A stretch of 64,000 nt of DNA from DATJGF01 sp035495315. Lineage in GTDB: Bacteria > Verrucomicrobiota > Verrucomicrobiia > Limisphaerales > UBA8199. Position 1 is the first letter of the stretch, and every line of letters starts with the position of its first letter. The notes beneath the pieces were generated by a model. That model did not search any database, was not told where the DNA came from, and saw only the letters and a program-made list of their open reading frames with translations. The DNA is taken from the NCBI GenBank assembly GCA_035495315.1, contig DATJGF010000242.1, positions 36,660 through 100,659 on the forward strand, given 5' to 3'. Both the position numbers and the translations under genes were made by a program. Positions 52,711 to 61,454 of the stretch are shown here, piece after piece.

Positions 52711-53850
52711 GTGAACCAGAAATCTGACGTCGAACAGCGGCAAGCCGCAAATTGGAAGGCCCCGGAGGTTATGGCAACGGTGGGCCCAACCTTGGAGACC
52801 TCCGAAGATTTACTGCGCGCCATAGAATCCGGTGCGGGCTGGTTCAGGTTGCCTTGTGGGTATCGACAACGTCCCCACATACAAAACGCTCAAAGCGTCA
52901 TCAGCGCCGCCGCTCTGGCCGAGACCCAGGTTCAATTACTGCTGGATCTTCCCTCTTCACGTCCGCGAACCGGCTCCATGCAGGAACTGCGCCTGAACCC
53001 TGGCGACCGCGTGCTGTTTTGGGACCCGCAGAATTCGTCGGCCACCGCTAACCAAAATGGATTGCCTTCGGTGCCCTTGCCTGGCTTAGGGGAATTGCTC
53101 GAAAACCTCGTCACGCGCCAGCGCATGTGGTTTTGCGACGGTCGCCTTAATTTTGTTGTCGACGAACTGCGCGATGGTTGCGTTTTCGCCAGCATGGTCC
53201 AAGGCACGGTGCCACTAAAATCTTCTAACTCACTTTTTCTCCCCGACAGCCCGAGCGCCTTCAGGCCGATTACCGCCGCGGATTGCGCCCTCCTCAGCGG
53301 GTTAAGCGCGCAAAATCTGCACCCCGATTGGATTGCGCTCTCCCTGATTGCCTCTGCGCGCGACGTGCAGGACGCCCGCGCACGAATCAAGGAGTACTTG
53401 CCCGGCGAGGTGAAGATTATGGCCAAGTTTGAAACCCTTGCTGCAGTCGAATGCGCGGAAGAAATCCTCGCCGAGGCGGACGGTATCATGGTAGCCCGCG
53501 GTGACCTTGGATTGGCAGTCGGCTACATCCGCTTGCCCGAAACACAGGAGAAGCTTGTCGAAATGGGCAGACGAGCCGGAAAGACAACCGTTGTCGCCAC
53601 CCAAATCATGGAAGGTTTTGCCGAAACCGGCCTGCCGCAGCGAGCTGAGCTTTCGGATTTGTCTCTCATCGCACGGCAACGAGCCGATGTCATCATGCTG
53701 GGCAAGGAAACTGTGTTTAGTCCGCGCCCTATCGAGTGCATCCGCTTTGCTCGTGAGGTACTCACGCATGAAACCCGCCGTTTTGAACAGGCTGCCTGTC
53801 GCCCAAAACGCCGTGTTCCTGTCCTGCAACCGGGTTCGGCCGCAACCTGA
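52711..53850 (+). CDS. Degenerate pyruvate-kinase-like protein
   Basis: A 379-residue homologue of the A domain of pyruvate kinase (family length about 470-500). Kept: ATVGPTLE near the start, WFRL (Arg of the A domain), IMAKFET with the catalytic-type Lys, IMVARGDLGL, VVATQIMEGF, PQRAELSDLS and DVIMLGKETV. Changed or lost: the NFSHG loop (LPCGYR), the C-terminal regulatory domain, and most of the B domain. GTG 52711 is the likely start; an ATG 20 codons in also fits. It may use PEP differently or act as a sensor or regulator. Its 3' end lies 10 bases from the VTC gene. Confidence 0.75.
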   Translation: MNQKSDVEQRQAANWKAPEVMATVGPTLETSEDLLRAIESGAGWFRLPCGYRQRPHIQNAQSVISAAALAETQVQLLLDLPSSRPRTGSMQELRLNPGDRVLFWDPQNSSATANQNGLPSVPLPGLGELLENLVTRQRMWFCDGRLNFVVDELRDGCVFASMVQGTVPLKSSNSLFLPDSPSAFRPITAADCALLSGLSAQNLHPDWIALSLIASARDVQDARARIKEYLPGEVKIMAKFETLAAVECAEEILAEADGIMVARGDLGLAVGYIRLPETQEKLVEMGRRAGKTTVVATQIMEGFAETGLPQRAELSDLSLIARQRADVIMLGKETVFSPRPIECIRFAREVLTHETRRFEQAACRPKRRVPVLQPGSAAT

Positions 53851-53859
53851 AGCCCGCCC

Positions 53860-54678
53860 ATGGGCCATAGTGCGCGTTTCGAACTAAAGTACGTCATCGA
53901 AGAGCCTCGGGCGATCGCTATCGCGGATTTCGTCAGCAGTTTCTTGCGACCTTCCGAGCACAACGGCTCAGGCCCGATCCGGGGCCACCCGGTCATCAGT
54001 TTGTATCTGGATTCACCAGATTTTTTCTTTTACCGACAGTCGTATACGGGTCACAAAAATCGGATGAAACTGCGTATCCGGTTCTATGACGACAAATGGG
54101 AGCGCCCGGCGTTCCTGGAGATCAAACGACGAGTCGGTGAGGTCATCCGCAAGGATCGCGCCATGATCAGCCGCGAAGGTGTGCGGCAAATCCTCTCCGA
54201 AGGTTGGCCCGAACAGCCCTATTTCGCAGATTGTTCTCAGTTGCTTCACGGCAAGCGCCGGCAGGATGTCAACGAGGACTTCTGGCGCTTTGCCAACACC
54301 GTCCGGGCTCGTGGCGCGGTTTACGTCTCTTACTTCCGTGAGATTTGGGAAGCGCCCGACGACGAGGAACTGCGCGTTACTTTGGACCGCCGGGTCAGAG
54401 GCAGCAGTTACGACGGCAGCAGCCGATTGCAGGTTCCCAAGACCGGCTGGCGTCCTTATCTGCCACCGTATCTGGAACCGTTGCCTCCCAAGGCTGTCAT
54501 CCTGGAGCTCAAATTCAACGACCGGGCGCCCGGTTGGATGTTCGATCTCGCCAGAATCTTCAACCTCAGGCAAATTCCGGTGTGCAAATATTCGGCTTGC
54601 GTTTATGCCCAGCAGCTCCAGTGGGGCCGGCGAGTTCTGCCCGAACAAGTGGAAAACTTGAAACTGCATTATGACTGA
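53860..54678 (+). CDS. VTC-domain protein (polyphosphate-polymerase-like)
   Basis: The 272-residue protein has the tunnel-forming VTC/CYTH-like pattern: ARFELKYVIEE at the N-terminus, VISLYLDSPDFFFYRQSYTGHKNRMKLRIRFYD, FLEIKRRVGEVIRKDRAMIS, YFREIWE, LRVTLDRRVRG, VILELKFNDRAP and a final CKYSACVYA. Lys/Arg and Glu residues in these strands bind metal and phosphate in yeast Vtc4, which makes polyphosphate from ATP. It overlaps the DUF4956 gene by 8 bases, a typical pairing. Confidence 0.88.
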   Translation: MGHSARFELKYVIEEPRAIAIADFVSSFLRPSEHNGSGPIRGHPVISLYLDSPDFFFYRQSYTGHKNRMKLRIRFYDDKWERPAFLEIKRRVGEVIRKDRAMISREGVRQILSEGWPEQPYFADCSQLLHGKRRQDVNEDFWRFANTVRARGAVYVSYFREIWEAPDDEELRVTLDRRVRGSSYDGSSRLQVPKTGWRPYLPPYLEPLPPKAVILELKFNDRAPGWMFDLARIFNLRQIPVCKYSACVYAQQLQWGRRVLPEQVENLKLHYD

Positions 54679-55363
54679 TTTGATGAATGCGCTGGCGCGG
54701 CCGGACTGGCCCGGCGCGGCCGACGGCCGCACGGTCCTGTTCATGATCGTACTGGCCTTTACGATCGGCCTGCTGATCGGGTTCATTTACATGTGGACCC
54801 ACGAGGCGCTTTCGTATTCGCGCACTTTCGTCGGCGCCCTCGCGATCCTGCCGGTCATCGTCGCAATGCTCATAGCCGCAATGTCCGGCAGCCTGCTCGT
54901 TATCTTCGGCTTGCTAGCGGTCTTTGGCGTCGTCCGCTTTCGGAATGTTCTAAAGGATACTCGCGATACAAGTTTCATCTTGTGGGTGGTTACCGAAGGC
55001 CTCGCGATCGGCACGAGCCGCTTCGCATTGGCGGTCATTGCTGCTTTGGGTATTGGTATCGCCTTTTTATTGCTGCGCTTCATGAGTTTCGGCGTGCGAA
55101 ATCGCTATGATGCAGTCCTCAGCTTGCGCGTCACCGGCGATGTAGTCGCGCGCCTGCAAACGTTGCGCCGCGTGCTCAAGCGCCATGCGACCCGGCTCGA
55201 CCTGGCCAGCGAACGTCGTGCTACCAACGAAGGCACTGACATCACTTATCGCCTTCTGTTGCGCGACACTTCCCGGTCCAGCGAACTCCAGGCGGAACTT
55301 AGCAGCACCGAAGGCTTCGCGAATGTCTCCGTTTATATGCACGAGGACGAAGCCGAGATTTGA
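54671..55363 (+). CDS. DUF4956 membrane protein
   Basis: The 230-residue protein has three or four transmembrane helices in the first 145 residues (VLFMIVLAFTIGLLIGFIYM; GALAILPVIVAMLIAAM; FALAVIAALGIGIAFLLLRF) with the FRNVLKDTRDTSFILWVVTEGLAIG signature between. A cytosolic ACT-like alpha-beta domain follows. DUF4956 proteins almost always sit beside VTC-domain genes and are thought to be membrane partners of polyphosphate synthesis. It is coupled to both neighbours. Confidence 0.88.
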   Translation: MTDLMNALARPDWPGAADGRTVLFMIVLAFTIGLLIGFIYMWTHEALSYSRTFVGALAILPVIVAMLIAAMSGSLLVIFGLLAVFGVVRFRNVLKDTRDTSFILWVVTEGLAIGTSRFALAVIAALGIGIAFLLLRFMSFGVRNRYDAVLSLRVTGDVVARLQTLRRVLKRHATRLDLASERRATNEGTDITYRLLLRDTSRSSELQAELSSTEGFANVSVYMHEDEAEI

Positions 55364-55395
55364 TCACTCAACGCCCGCGATTATCATCACCCGCG

Positions 55396-57006
55396 ATGCG
55401 AGCTGCCGCCTCCCCGTCCTGCGACACCGTCCAGCCGCAACTTCCCGCCCGTTCGCTGCTCCTCGCAATTAAGCCCTGCGCGTTGATGGGCTTGCTCCTT
55501 CTGAACGGGAGTTTGTGCTCAGCCCAAACCACAAACACAGCCTCCGGCACCCGCCCCTTGTCGTTGCGCGAATGCGTCGATTTGGCCCTGAGTCGCAACC
55601 TCGATCTGCGGATCGTTCGACTCACTTCAGATATCGCTGCGTATGATCTCAGAGGCGCTTGGGGAGTTTACAGCCCCTTGCTCACTTTTCGCGCACAGCA
55701 CGATTTTATCGATCAGCCCGGCAACTTCGACCCGAAGAAGAGCGGTCCCGACTTCCCCTACGAGCTCAACAATGACACCTTGAGCGCCGGCCTCACCGGT
55801 CAACTGCCCATCGGCCTCACCTACGATTTCAACACCTTCGCCAGCGAGCAACATGCGAAAACCGACTTCAGCCTCTCCCCCAGAGACGCTATCCTTTTTC
55901 CCGGCGGCGTTAGGGACACCAATAACACCTACGCCGATGCCCAAATCGCTCTGCGCCAGCACTTGCTTCGCGATTTCTGGATCGACGCCCAGCGCCAGCA
56001 GATCCTCATCCGGCGTAAGGATCTCAAGATCTCGCAGGAAGCCTTCCGGTTTCAATTGATGAGGACTACCCTGGCTGTCGAGTTGGCCTATGACGACCTT
56101 ATCGCCGCGCGCGAAAGCGTGCGCGTGCAGGAAAAAGCCCTTGAACTGCGACAACAATTGGTCGCTGAAACTAAACGGCGCGTCCAGTTGGGAGACCTCC
56201 CGCCCTTGGACATTGACCAGGCTCAAACCCAACTGGAGAACTCCATCACTGCGCTGGCCGCTGCGCGTGAGGTGCTGCAGGCTCAACAGAACTTGCTGAA
56301 AAGCCTCCTCACCGACGACTTCAGGACCTGGATGGATGTCGAAGTTCAACCCAGCGATCCCTTGCTCGCTATCCCTCCGGCAGTCAGCCGTTCCGAAAGC
56401 TTTTACAACGCACTTAAGAACCGTCCGGATTTGATTGAAGCCCGCGTTGCTATCGAAAAGAGCGAGGTCATGATCCGTTTCCGTAAAAACCAACTCTTTC
56501 CAAATGTCGACCTTGTCGGAGGCTACGGTGGCGTCGGCATTGACCCTGATACCAGCACCGCCGTCAATCACACCTACAGCTTCTTAAATCCGAATTATTT
56601 TTACGGAGTCGTCATGACCGTTCCGTTGGCTAATCTCACCGAAAGGAATAGCTATCGCGCCAGTAAGGCATCCAAACAAATCGCTGAACTGCAGCTCAAG
56701 AAGGCCGAGCAGGACGTCCTCGTCCAGGTGGCCGACCTCGTGAACCGCGTCCAGTCGCGCTATATCCAAATCGGCTCAACTCACCAGGCACGCGTCTACG
56801 CCGAAGCGGCTCTCGCCGCCGAACAGAAAAAACTCCAGAACGGGCTGTCGACCGCTTTCATCGTCCTCCAGCTCCAGGAGACGCTTACCGCCGCTCGCAC
56901 TGCCGAGTTCCAGGCCATGGCTGATTACAACAAAATGCTCGCTCAACTCGCCTTCGCCGAAGGCAGCATTCTTGAAAAACACCAGCTTAACCTGGAAGTG
57001 AAGTAA
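55396..57006 (+). CDS. TolC-family outer-membrane efflux channel
   Basis: A protein of about 536 residues. ATG 55396 gives a signal peptide (LLLAIKPCALMGLLLLNGSLCSAQ); a TTG at 55360 would overlap the DUF4956 stop and add 12 residues. The mature part shows the two structural repeats of TolC/OEP (LRECVDLALSRNLDLRIVRL ... LPPLDIDQAQTQLENSITAL; and ALKNRPDLIEARVAIEKSEVMIRFRKNQLFPNVDL). TolC channels connect inner-membrane pumps to the outside. No pump is in the window. Grouping with VTC and DUF4956 could mean that polyphosphate or a phosphate-rich product is exported, which is inference. Confidence 0.88.
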   Translation: MRAAASPSCDTVQPQLPARSLLLAIKPCALMGLLLLNGSLCSAQTTNTASGTRPLSLRECVDLALSRNLDLRIVRLTSDIAAYDLRGAWGVYSPLLTFRAQHDFIDQPGNFDPKKSGPDFPYELNNDTLSAGLTGQLPIGLTYDFNTFASEQHAKTDFSLSPRDAILFPGGVRDTNNTYADAQIALRQHLLRDFWIDAQRQQILIRRKDLKISQEAFRFQLMRTTLAVELAYDDLIAARESVRVQEKALELRQQLVAETKRRVQLGDLPPLDIDQAQTQLENSITALAAAREVLQAQQNLLKSLLTDDFRTWMDVEVQPSDPLLAIPPAVSRSESFYNALKNRPDLIEARVAIEKSEVMIRFRKNQLFPNVDLVGGYGGVGIDPDTSTAVNHTYSFLNPNYFYGVVMTVPLANLTERNSYRASKASKQIAELQLKKAEQDVLVQVADLVNRVQSRYIQIGSTHQARVYAEAALAAEQKKLQNGLSTAFIVLQLQETLTAARTAEFQAMADYNKMLAQLAFAEGSILEKHQLNLEVK

Positions 57007-57321
57007 GGCAACGAGGGCCGAAAAGTTCCAGGCGGTTCTATTCGAAGATCGAAAAACGCGATTGGAGGCTAATCGCATCGCCTGGTTGTGCCTTCGCAGT
57101 TCTGTGCAATCGCCCAAAAACAAATCATTCTTACCTCTTGTCAATATGGATCTTACGCCAGGATTATCACCTCTCAATCCTGATGTTACTGGCACCAGAC
57201 CTGCTCCTTTTCGAACCCGCGAATAGGGCGCAACGACAGTTTGCTCGTTCAGGAGCCAATACGAGGACGCTTGGCTGAATAAGCCCTAAGGTTACAAAAT
57301 TGTATTGCTGCAGATTTGCTG
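57007..57321. other. Intergenic region before the histidine kinase
   Basis: About 315 bases. A 26-codon frame at 57148 (MDLTPGLSPLNPDVTGTRP...) has no ribosome binding site and no recognised content. No clear hairpin, promoter or repeat was seen. Confidence 0.35.
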
Positions 57322-59634
57322 ATGAAGGTTTTTCCGAAACTTTCCCTCAAGCTCAAGCAGATGTGCGTGGTTTGGCTCTGCATGTGCGGCGCCGTGCTGT
57401 TGGGAGTTTTGGGCCTTGCCATGTTCCAGCTGATGATTGGCCCCATTCCCATCAGCCGCAGCAATGAACTCGAGGTTGAGCTGATTGGTGCAGGCATTGC
57501 ACTGTTTATATTCGTCGCCTCCTTCCTCGGTGCGGCCGGCCTCTCCTCGTGGCTTCAACGGCTTATTGCGCGACCCATGCTCGATTTGATGCGAACCGCC
57601 GACACGGTCTCGCGTGATCAAAAAAACAGTCGAGCTGCCCGGTGCCGCGATAACGACGAATTGAGCGCCTTGATCGATGATTTTCACCAGTTGCTTGGTC
57701 AAATTCGCGCCCAGGACGCGGCGCTGTACGAGGCGCGATCCCAGCTCGAGGCCAGGGTCGCCGAGCGCACTCGAGAACTCAGCGCCCAGGTTCTGGACCG
57801 CCAGCGCGCGGAGGTTATGCTCCGGCAGCAGGTCGAACGCATGTCTCTCATCAACCAGATTACACGCGCCGTCGCCGAACGCGCCGATCTGGCGAGCGTC
57901 TTTCACGTCTTGTTAGGTCACCTCGAGGACCGTCTGGGGATCGATTTCGGCAGCGCCTGCACCTTTGACCCTGAACGCGGTGAATTTGCCATTATCGCCC
58001 ACGGCCCAAACAGCGCTGCCGTCGGTTCATCCGCTGGACAGCGTATTGGGGAATCTCTGGCTATCTCCCCCGCATTCCTCGCCGCCTGCGAACAAGGCGA
58101 TATTTTCCCAATCATCGGCAGCGGCTCCACTCAACCCTCTCCCCTTGCCCAGCAATTGACTCGGGCGGGCTTGCAATGTGCGCTGGCCGTTCCGTTGCAG
58201 GCGGAAGGCAAACTTCTCGGCGCCCTCCTGGTCGGCCGCCGCGCTGAAGTCGAATTCACCAGCGCCGATTCCAGTTTCCTGCAAACCCTGGGCGAACACG
58301 TTGCTCTGGCCGCGCGCCAAACCCAGCTTTATACGGAACTCCAAACTGCTTACTGCAGCCTGCACACCGCGCAGCAATCCGCCCTCCAGCAGGAACGATT
58401 GCGCGCTCTGGGTCAGATTGCCAGCGGCATCGCCCACGACATCAACAACGCCCTGGCGCCGGTGCTTGGCTTTGCCGACCTCCTCGCCCAAAGCGAACCG
58501 AATGTTTCGGCTCGCGGGTTGCGCTTCTTGCGGACCATCAAAACTGCCGCCCAGGATATCGCGACGATCGTCGGCCGTATGCGTGAGTTTTATCGGCAGC
58601 GCGAACCCGATGAGCCGTTGGTCGAACTGGACTTGAACGAGGCAGTCCAGGAAGCTATTCATCTCAGCCGGCCTCGTTGGCGCGATATCCCGCAACAACG
58701 CGGCGTGGTCATCAAACTCACAACTGAGCTGGATCCGGCGGTGCCTCCGATCCTTGCCAACGAAACCGAGATCCGCCAGGCGCTAGTCAATCTCATTATC
58801 AATGCCGTCGATGCGATGCCTCAGGGTGGGGAGCTTACTTTGCGTAGCCGGCAAATCGCCGTTCCCAATCCCAACCCAACCCTGCCCACGACTTCCGCAG
58901 TGCAGGTCGAAGTCACCGATACCGGCTGCGGTATGGATGATGAGACCCGCCGTCGCTGCCTGGAGCCATTCTTCACGACCAAGGGCAAGCGCGGAACCGG
59001 CCTCGGCCTGGCCATGGTCTATGGCGTTATGGAACGCCAGGGCGGCCGCATCGATATCAGTAGTGCTCCTGGAAAAGGCACGACGATGCGGCTGATATTT
59101 GCCCCGAACATCGCCACGAAACTGATCGCTCCGCCCCAACTGGAACAGCCCGTGGGAAGTCCTTCCCCCCTGCGCGTCCTCTGCATCGATGACGAGCCGC
59201 TCGTGCTGGAGGTGCTTCAGGAACTGCTCCAGCACCTCGGCCACCAACCCAGCACCGCACTGGGCGGCCAAGAAGGACTCACCCTATTCCGCGGATGCGC
59301 GGAACAACACCAGGATTTCGATGCCGTCATCACCGACCTTGGCATGCCGGGAATGGACGGCTATTCTTTCGCCCGTCAGCTTAAGAGCGAGTCGCCCTCG
59401 ACCCCCGTCATCCTCCTGACCGGCTGGGGCATGTTCCTCGGCTCAGACGATCCCGTTTCTTCAACCGTCGATCTCATTCTGCCAAAACCACCCGCGGCCA
59501 ACGACCTCCAACGCGGCCTTTGGACCGTGCTTCAGCGCCGAACCGGAACTCGGCCCGCCGCTCCCGCGGAAGAAGCCTCCTCGCCTCGGCACTCCTCGCC
59601 TTCGCCGCCGCTTATCCGCTGTCTCGACAACTAG
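57322..59634 (+). CDS. Hybrid sensor histidine kinase (GAF + receiver)
   Basis: A 770-residue membrane protein. Two N-terminal transmembrane helices (about 14-36 and 50-72), a HAMP-like linker and coiled coil (about 75-170), GAF domain (about 180-340), dimerisation helix with phospho-acceptor H372 in ASGIAHDINNALAP, ATPase domain with LVNLIINAVDAMP (N box), TGCGMDDETR (G1), KRGTGLGLAMVYG (G2) and a C-terminal receiver domain (CIDDEPLVLEVL; D672 in VITDLGMPGMDG). The His box is of the NtrB/HPK4 type. No DNA-binding output protein is adjacent. ATG 57322 is preferred to a TTG two codons upstream. Confidence 0.93.
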   Translation: MKVFPKLSLKLKQMCVVWLCMCGAVLLGVLGLAMFQLMIGPIPISRSNELEVELIGAGIALFIFVASFLGAAGLSSWLQRLIARPMLDLMRTADTVSRDQKNSRAARCRDNDELSALIDDFHQLLGQIRAQDAALYEARSQLEARVAERTRELSAQVLDRQRAEVMLRQQVERMSLINQITRAVAERADLASVFHVLLGHLEDRLGIDFGSACTFDPERGEFAIIAHGPNSAAVGSSAGQRIGESLAISPAFLAACEQGDIFPIIGSGSTQPSPLAQQLTRAGLQCALAVPLQAEGKLLGALLVGRRAEVEFTSADSSFLQTLGEHVALAARQTQLYTELQTAYCSLHTAQQSALQQERLRALGQIASGIAHDINNALAPVLGFADLLAQSEPNVSARGLRFLRTIKTAAQDIATIVGRMREFYRQREPDEPLVELDLNEAVQEAIHLSRPRWRDIPQQRGVVIKLTTELDPAVPPILANETEIRQALVNLIINAVDAMPQGGELTLRSRQIAVPNPNPTLPTTSAVQVEVTDTGCGMDDETRRRCLEPFFTTKGKRGTGLGLAMVYGVMERQGGRIDISSAPGKGTTMRLIFAPNIATKLIAPPQLEQPVGSPSPLRVLCIDDEPLVLEVLQELLQHLGHQPSTALGGQEGLTLFRGCAEQHQDFDAVITDLGMPGMDGYSFARQLKSESPSTPVILLTGWGMFLGSDDPVSSTVDLILPKPPAANDLQRGLWTVLQRRTGTRPAAPAEEASSPRHSSPSPPLIRCLDN

Positions 59635-59677
59635 CTGATAACCCTGACCGAGGCCGATCGGGTCACCACGCCTCGTG

Positions 59678-59707
59678 ACTCTTTGCGGTTAAGCCTGTCC
59701 AAAGAGT
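59678..59707 (+). terminator. Terminator-like hairpin after the histidine kinase
   Basis: ACTCTTTG (59678-59685) pairs with CAAAGAGT (59700-59707), 8 bp with a 14-base loop, 40 bases after the kinase stop. No T tract follows. Confidence 0.4.
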
Positions 59708-59772
59708 TATGAAAGACATTAGCCCTGCTATGCACAACTTGATCGCTGTTTAATCGTTTCACCTCACTTCTT

Positions 59773-61056
59773 ATGTCCAGCTATTGCTATATAGCCGTTG
59801 ATCCTGGTGGCGGAGAAACCCGGGGCAAACTCGATGTTGCCGACCAGCACGAGGCGATCCGCCGCATCAAAGAAATGGGATTGTTTCCGACCAAAGTCTC
59901 CCGGCACTCGGCAGCCAAACCATTCTTCGCAGGCTTACGTGACCACCGCCGGTCAGGCAACAAGAGCTTGGACCTTTTCGGGTTCCGACCGAAGCTCAAG
60001 CCGGCACAGCTTGCTATTTTTACACGGCAATTGGCCACCCTGATTGACGCCGGCATGCCGTTGCTTCGCGGGCTCCGTGTCCTGGCCGAGCAGGCCGAAC
60101 AAGCGGCCCTTACACGCATCCTCAACGATCTCGCGCGCGATATTGAGAGCGGCAGTTCGCTGGCTGAGGCGGTCTCGCAGCACCCCAGAACTTTCAATGC
60201 CCTCTACATTAATATGGTGAAGGCCGGCGAGGTCGGCGGAGCTTTGGAAATCACCCTGACTCGCCTGGCCGAGTTCATGGAGAAAGCCCAGAAAATCAGG
60301 GGCAAGATAACCGCCGCCATGTTTTATCCCTGCGCTGTGATGACGGTTGCTACAGCGATTGTGGCTGTGCTCATGACCTACGTCGTCCCCAGGTTCAAAC
60401 AAGTCTTCGATGGCTTGATGAATGGCGCCCAATTGCCTGCCTTCACGCGGTTCGTATTCGAGCTCAGCACCGCTCTGACCCATCGGCTCCCGCTGCTTGC
60501 CTTGGCGGCGGTGGCACTTATTACACTCCTGGCCTTCGGCCTTAACACCTCTGCCGGGCGCTGGTCCTTCGACCGACTCAAGCTCGCGATGCCCATTCTG
60601 GGTCCGCTGTTTCGCAAGGCAGCAATTTCGCGCTTTGCCCGTACACTAGGTACCCTGGTCAGCAATGGGGTTCCTATCCTGCAAGCTTTGACGATCGTAA
60701 AAGACACCGCTGGCAATGTCATAGTCGGCAGGATAATTGCCAACGTGCATGAAAATGTTAAGCAAGGGGATCCCATCGCGCCGACCCTGAAGGCCTCAGG
60801 AATTTTTCCCGCGATGGTTGCGGGTATGGTTGATGTTGGCGAACAAACCGGCGCCTTGCCAGAGATGCTGATGAAGATTGCCGATAACTACGACGACGAA
60901 GTCGACAACGCTGCAAGTGCCCTTACCTCGCTGCTTGAGCCTATCATGATCGTTTTGCTGGCGATTGTCGTCGGCAGCATCGTGATTGCCATGTTCCTGC
61001 CGCTGGTCATTATTGTGGGCGCGGGACCGCCTACTTCGCACGGTCTGGATGATTGA
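59773..61056 (+). CDS. Type II secretion / type IV pilus platform protein (GspF/PilC family)
   Basis: The 427-residue inner-membrane platform protein has two copies of the GspF domain: the first with FTRQLATLIDAGMPLLRGLRVLAEQ and INMVKAGEVGGALEITLTRLAEF, the second with FARTLGTLVSNGVPILQALTIVKDT and GMVDVGEQTGALPEMLMKIADNYDDEV. Three hydrophobic stretches separate and end the copies. It links the assembly ATPase to the growing pseudopilus. No ATPase or pilin gene is next to it here, so it is a detached member of the system. Confidence 0.93.
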   Translation: MSSYCYIAVDPGGGETRGKLDVADQHEAIRRIKEMGLFPTKVSRHSAAKPFFAGLRDHRRSGNKSLDLFGFRPKLKPAQLAIFTRQLATLIDAGMPLLRGLRVLAEQAEQAALTRILNDLARDIESGSSLAEAVSQHPRTFNALYINMVKAGEVGGALEITLTRLAEFMEKAQKIRGKITAAMFYPCAVMTVATAIVAVLMTYVVPRFKQVFDGLMNGAQLPAFTRFVFELSTALTHRLPLLALAAVALITLLAFGLNTSAGRWSFDRLKLAMPILGPLFRKAAISRFARTLGTLVSNGVPILQALTIVKDTAGNVIVGRIIANVHENVKQGDPIAPTLKASGIFPAMVAGMVDVGEQTGALPEMLMKIADNYDDEVDNAASALTSLLEPIMIVLLAIVVGSIVIAMFLPLVIIVGAGPPTSHGLDD

Positions 61057-61100
61057 TCGGCTTGTGGCTCGCGCGAGGTGGCGTTGCACCACGAGCCTCA

Positions 61101-61198
61101 CGCAAAGATCGCCAAGGCCGCAAAGAACGAGACAATAGACTCGGCGCAGAGGACTAACCCTACATCGGTTTTTTTATCTACGCTTGGCGACCTTTGCG
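61101..61198. terminator. CGCAAAG-type palindromic repeat after the GspF gene
   Basis: Arms of 16 bases (61101-61116 and 61183-61198) pair with one mismatch. A run of seven T (about 61169-61175) lies in the loop, just before the right arm. The sequence (CGCAAAG..CGCCAAG) is of the same repeat family as the hairpin at 27691-27752. It lies 45 bases after the gspF stop. Confidence 0.6.
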
Positions 61199-61215
61199 CC
61201 CGTTGGTGGCTGCAA

Positions 61216-61334
61216 CCGCACACTGCCCCCGAGCTGGCATCGTCTGAAGGATAGGAACGCCGAGTTCACGCGCCAGGCGGACAGTTTGCCACGTGACTGC
61301 CGCGTAAATGCAGCGTTCCGGGGGCAGTGTGCGG
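61216..61334. repeat. 119-bp element with perfect 16-bp inverted ends
   Basis: CCGCACACTGCCCCCG (61216-61231) and its exact complement (61319-61334) bound a 119-base segment. Inside, GGAACGC/GCGTTCC and ACGCG/CGCGT form nested arms, so most of the element can fold into a long stem. No transposase is encoded. It could be a miniature mobile element or a structured leader. It ends 120 bases before the next start codon. Confidence 0.65.
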
Positions 61335-61454
61335 ATGCGCCCCCCGTTCGTGAGCCCTGGTGATCAATCTTGACATTTTGTGTTGCAGTAGGTCACGCTA
61401 TGCCCGACAAGATATAACTCAGAATGGCGTACCCAAAGGAGGAATAAGTGACTT

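Noticed and set aside
57148..57228. 26-codon frame MDLTPGLSPLNPDV... before the histidine kinase.
   Set aside because: No ribosome binding site, no recognisable content and too short to support without conservation data.
61370..61420. TTGACA followed by TATAAC as the promoter of the propeller gene.
   Set aside because: No -10-like hexamer lies 16-18 bases from TTGACA; the TATAAC is far outside the normal spacing.
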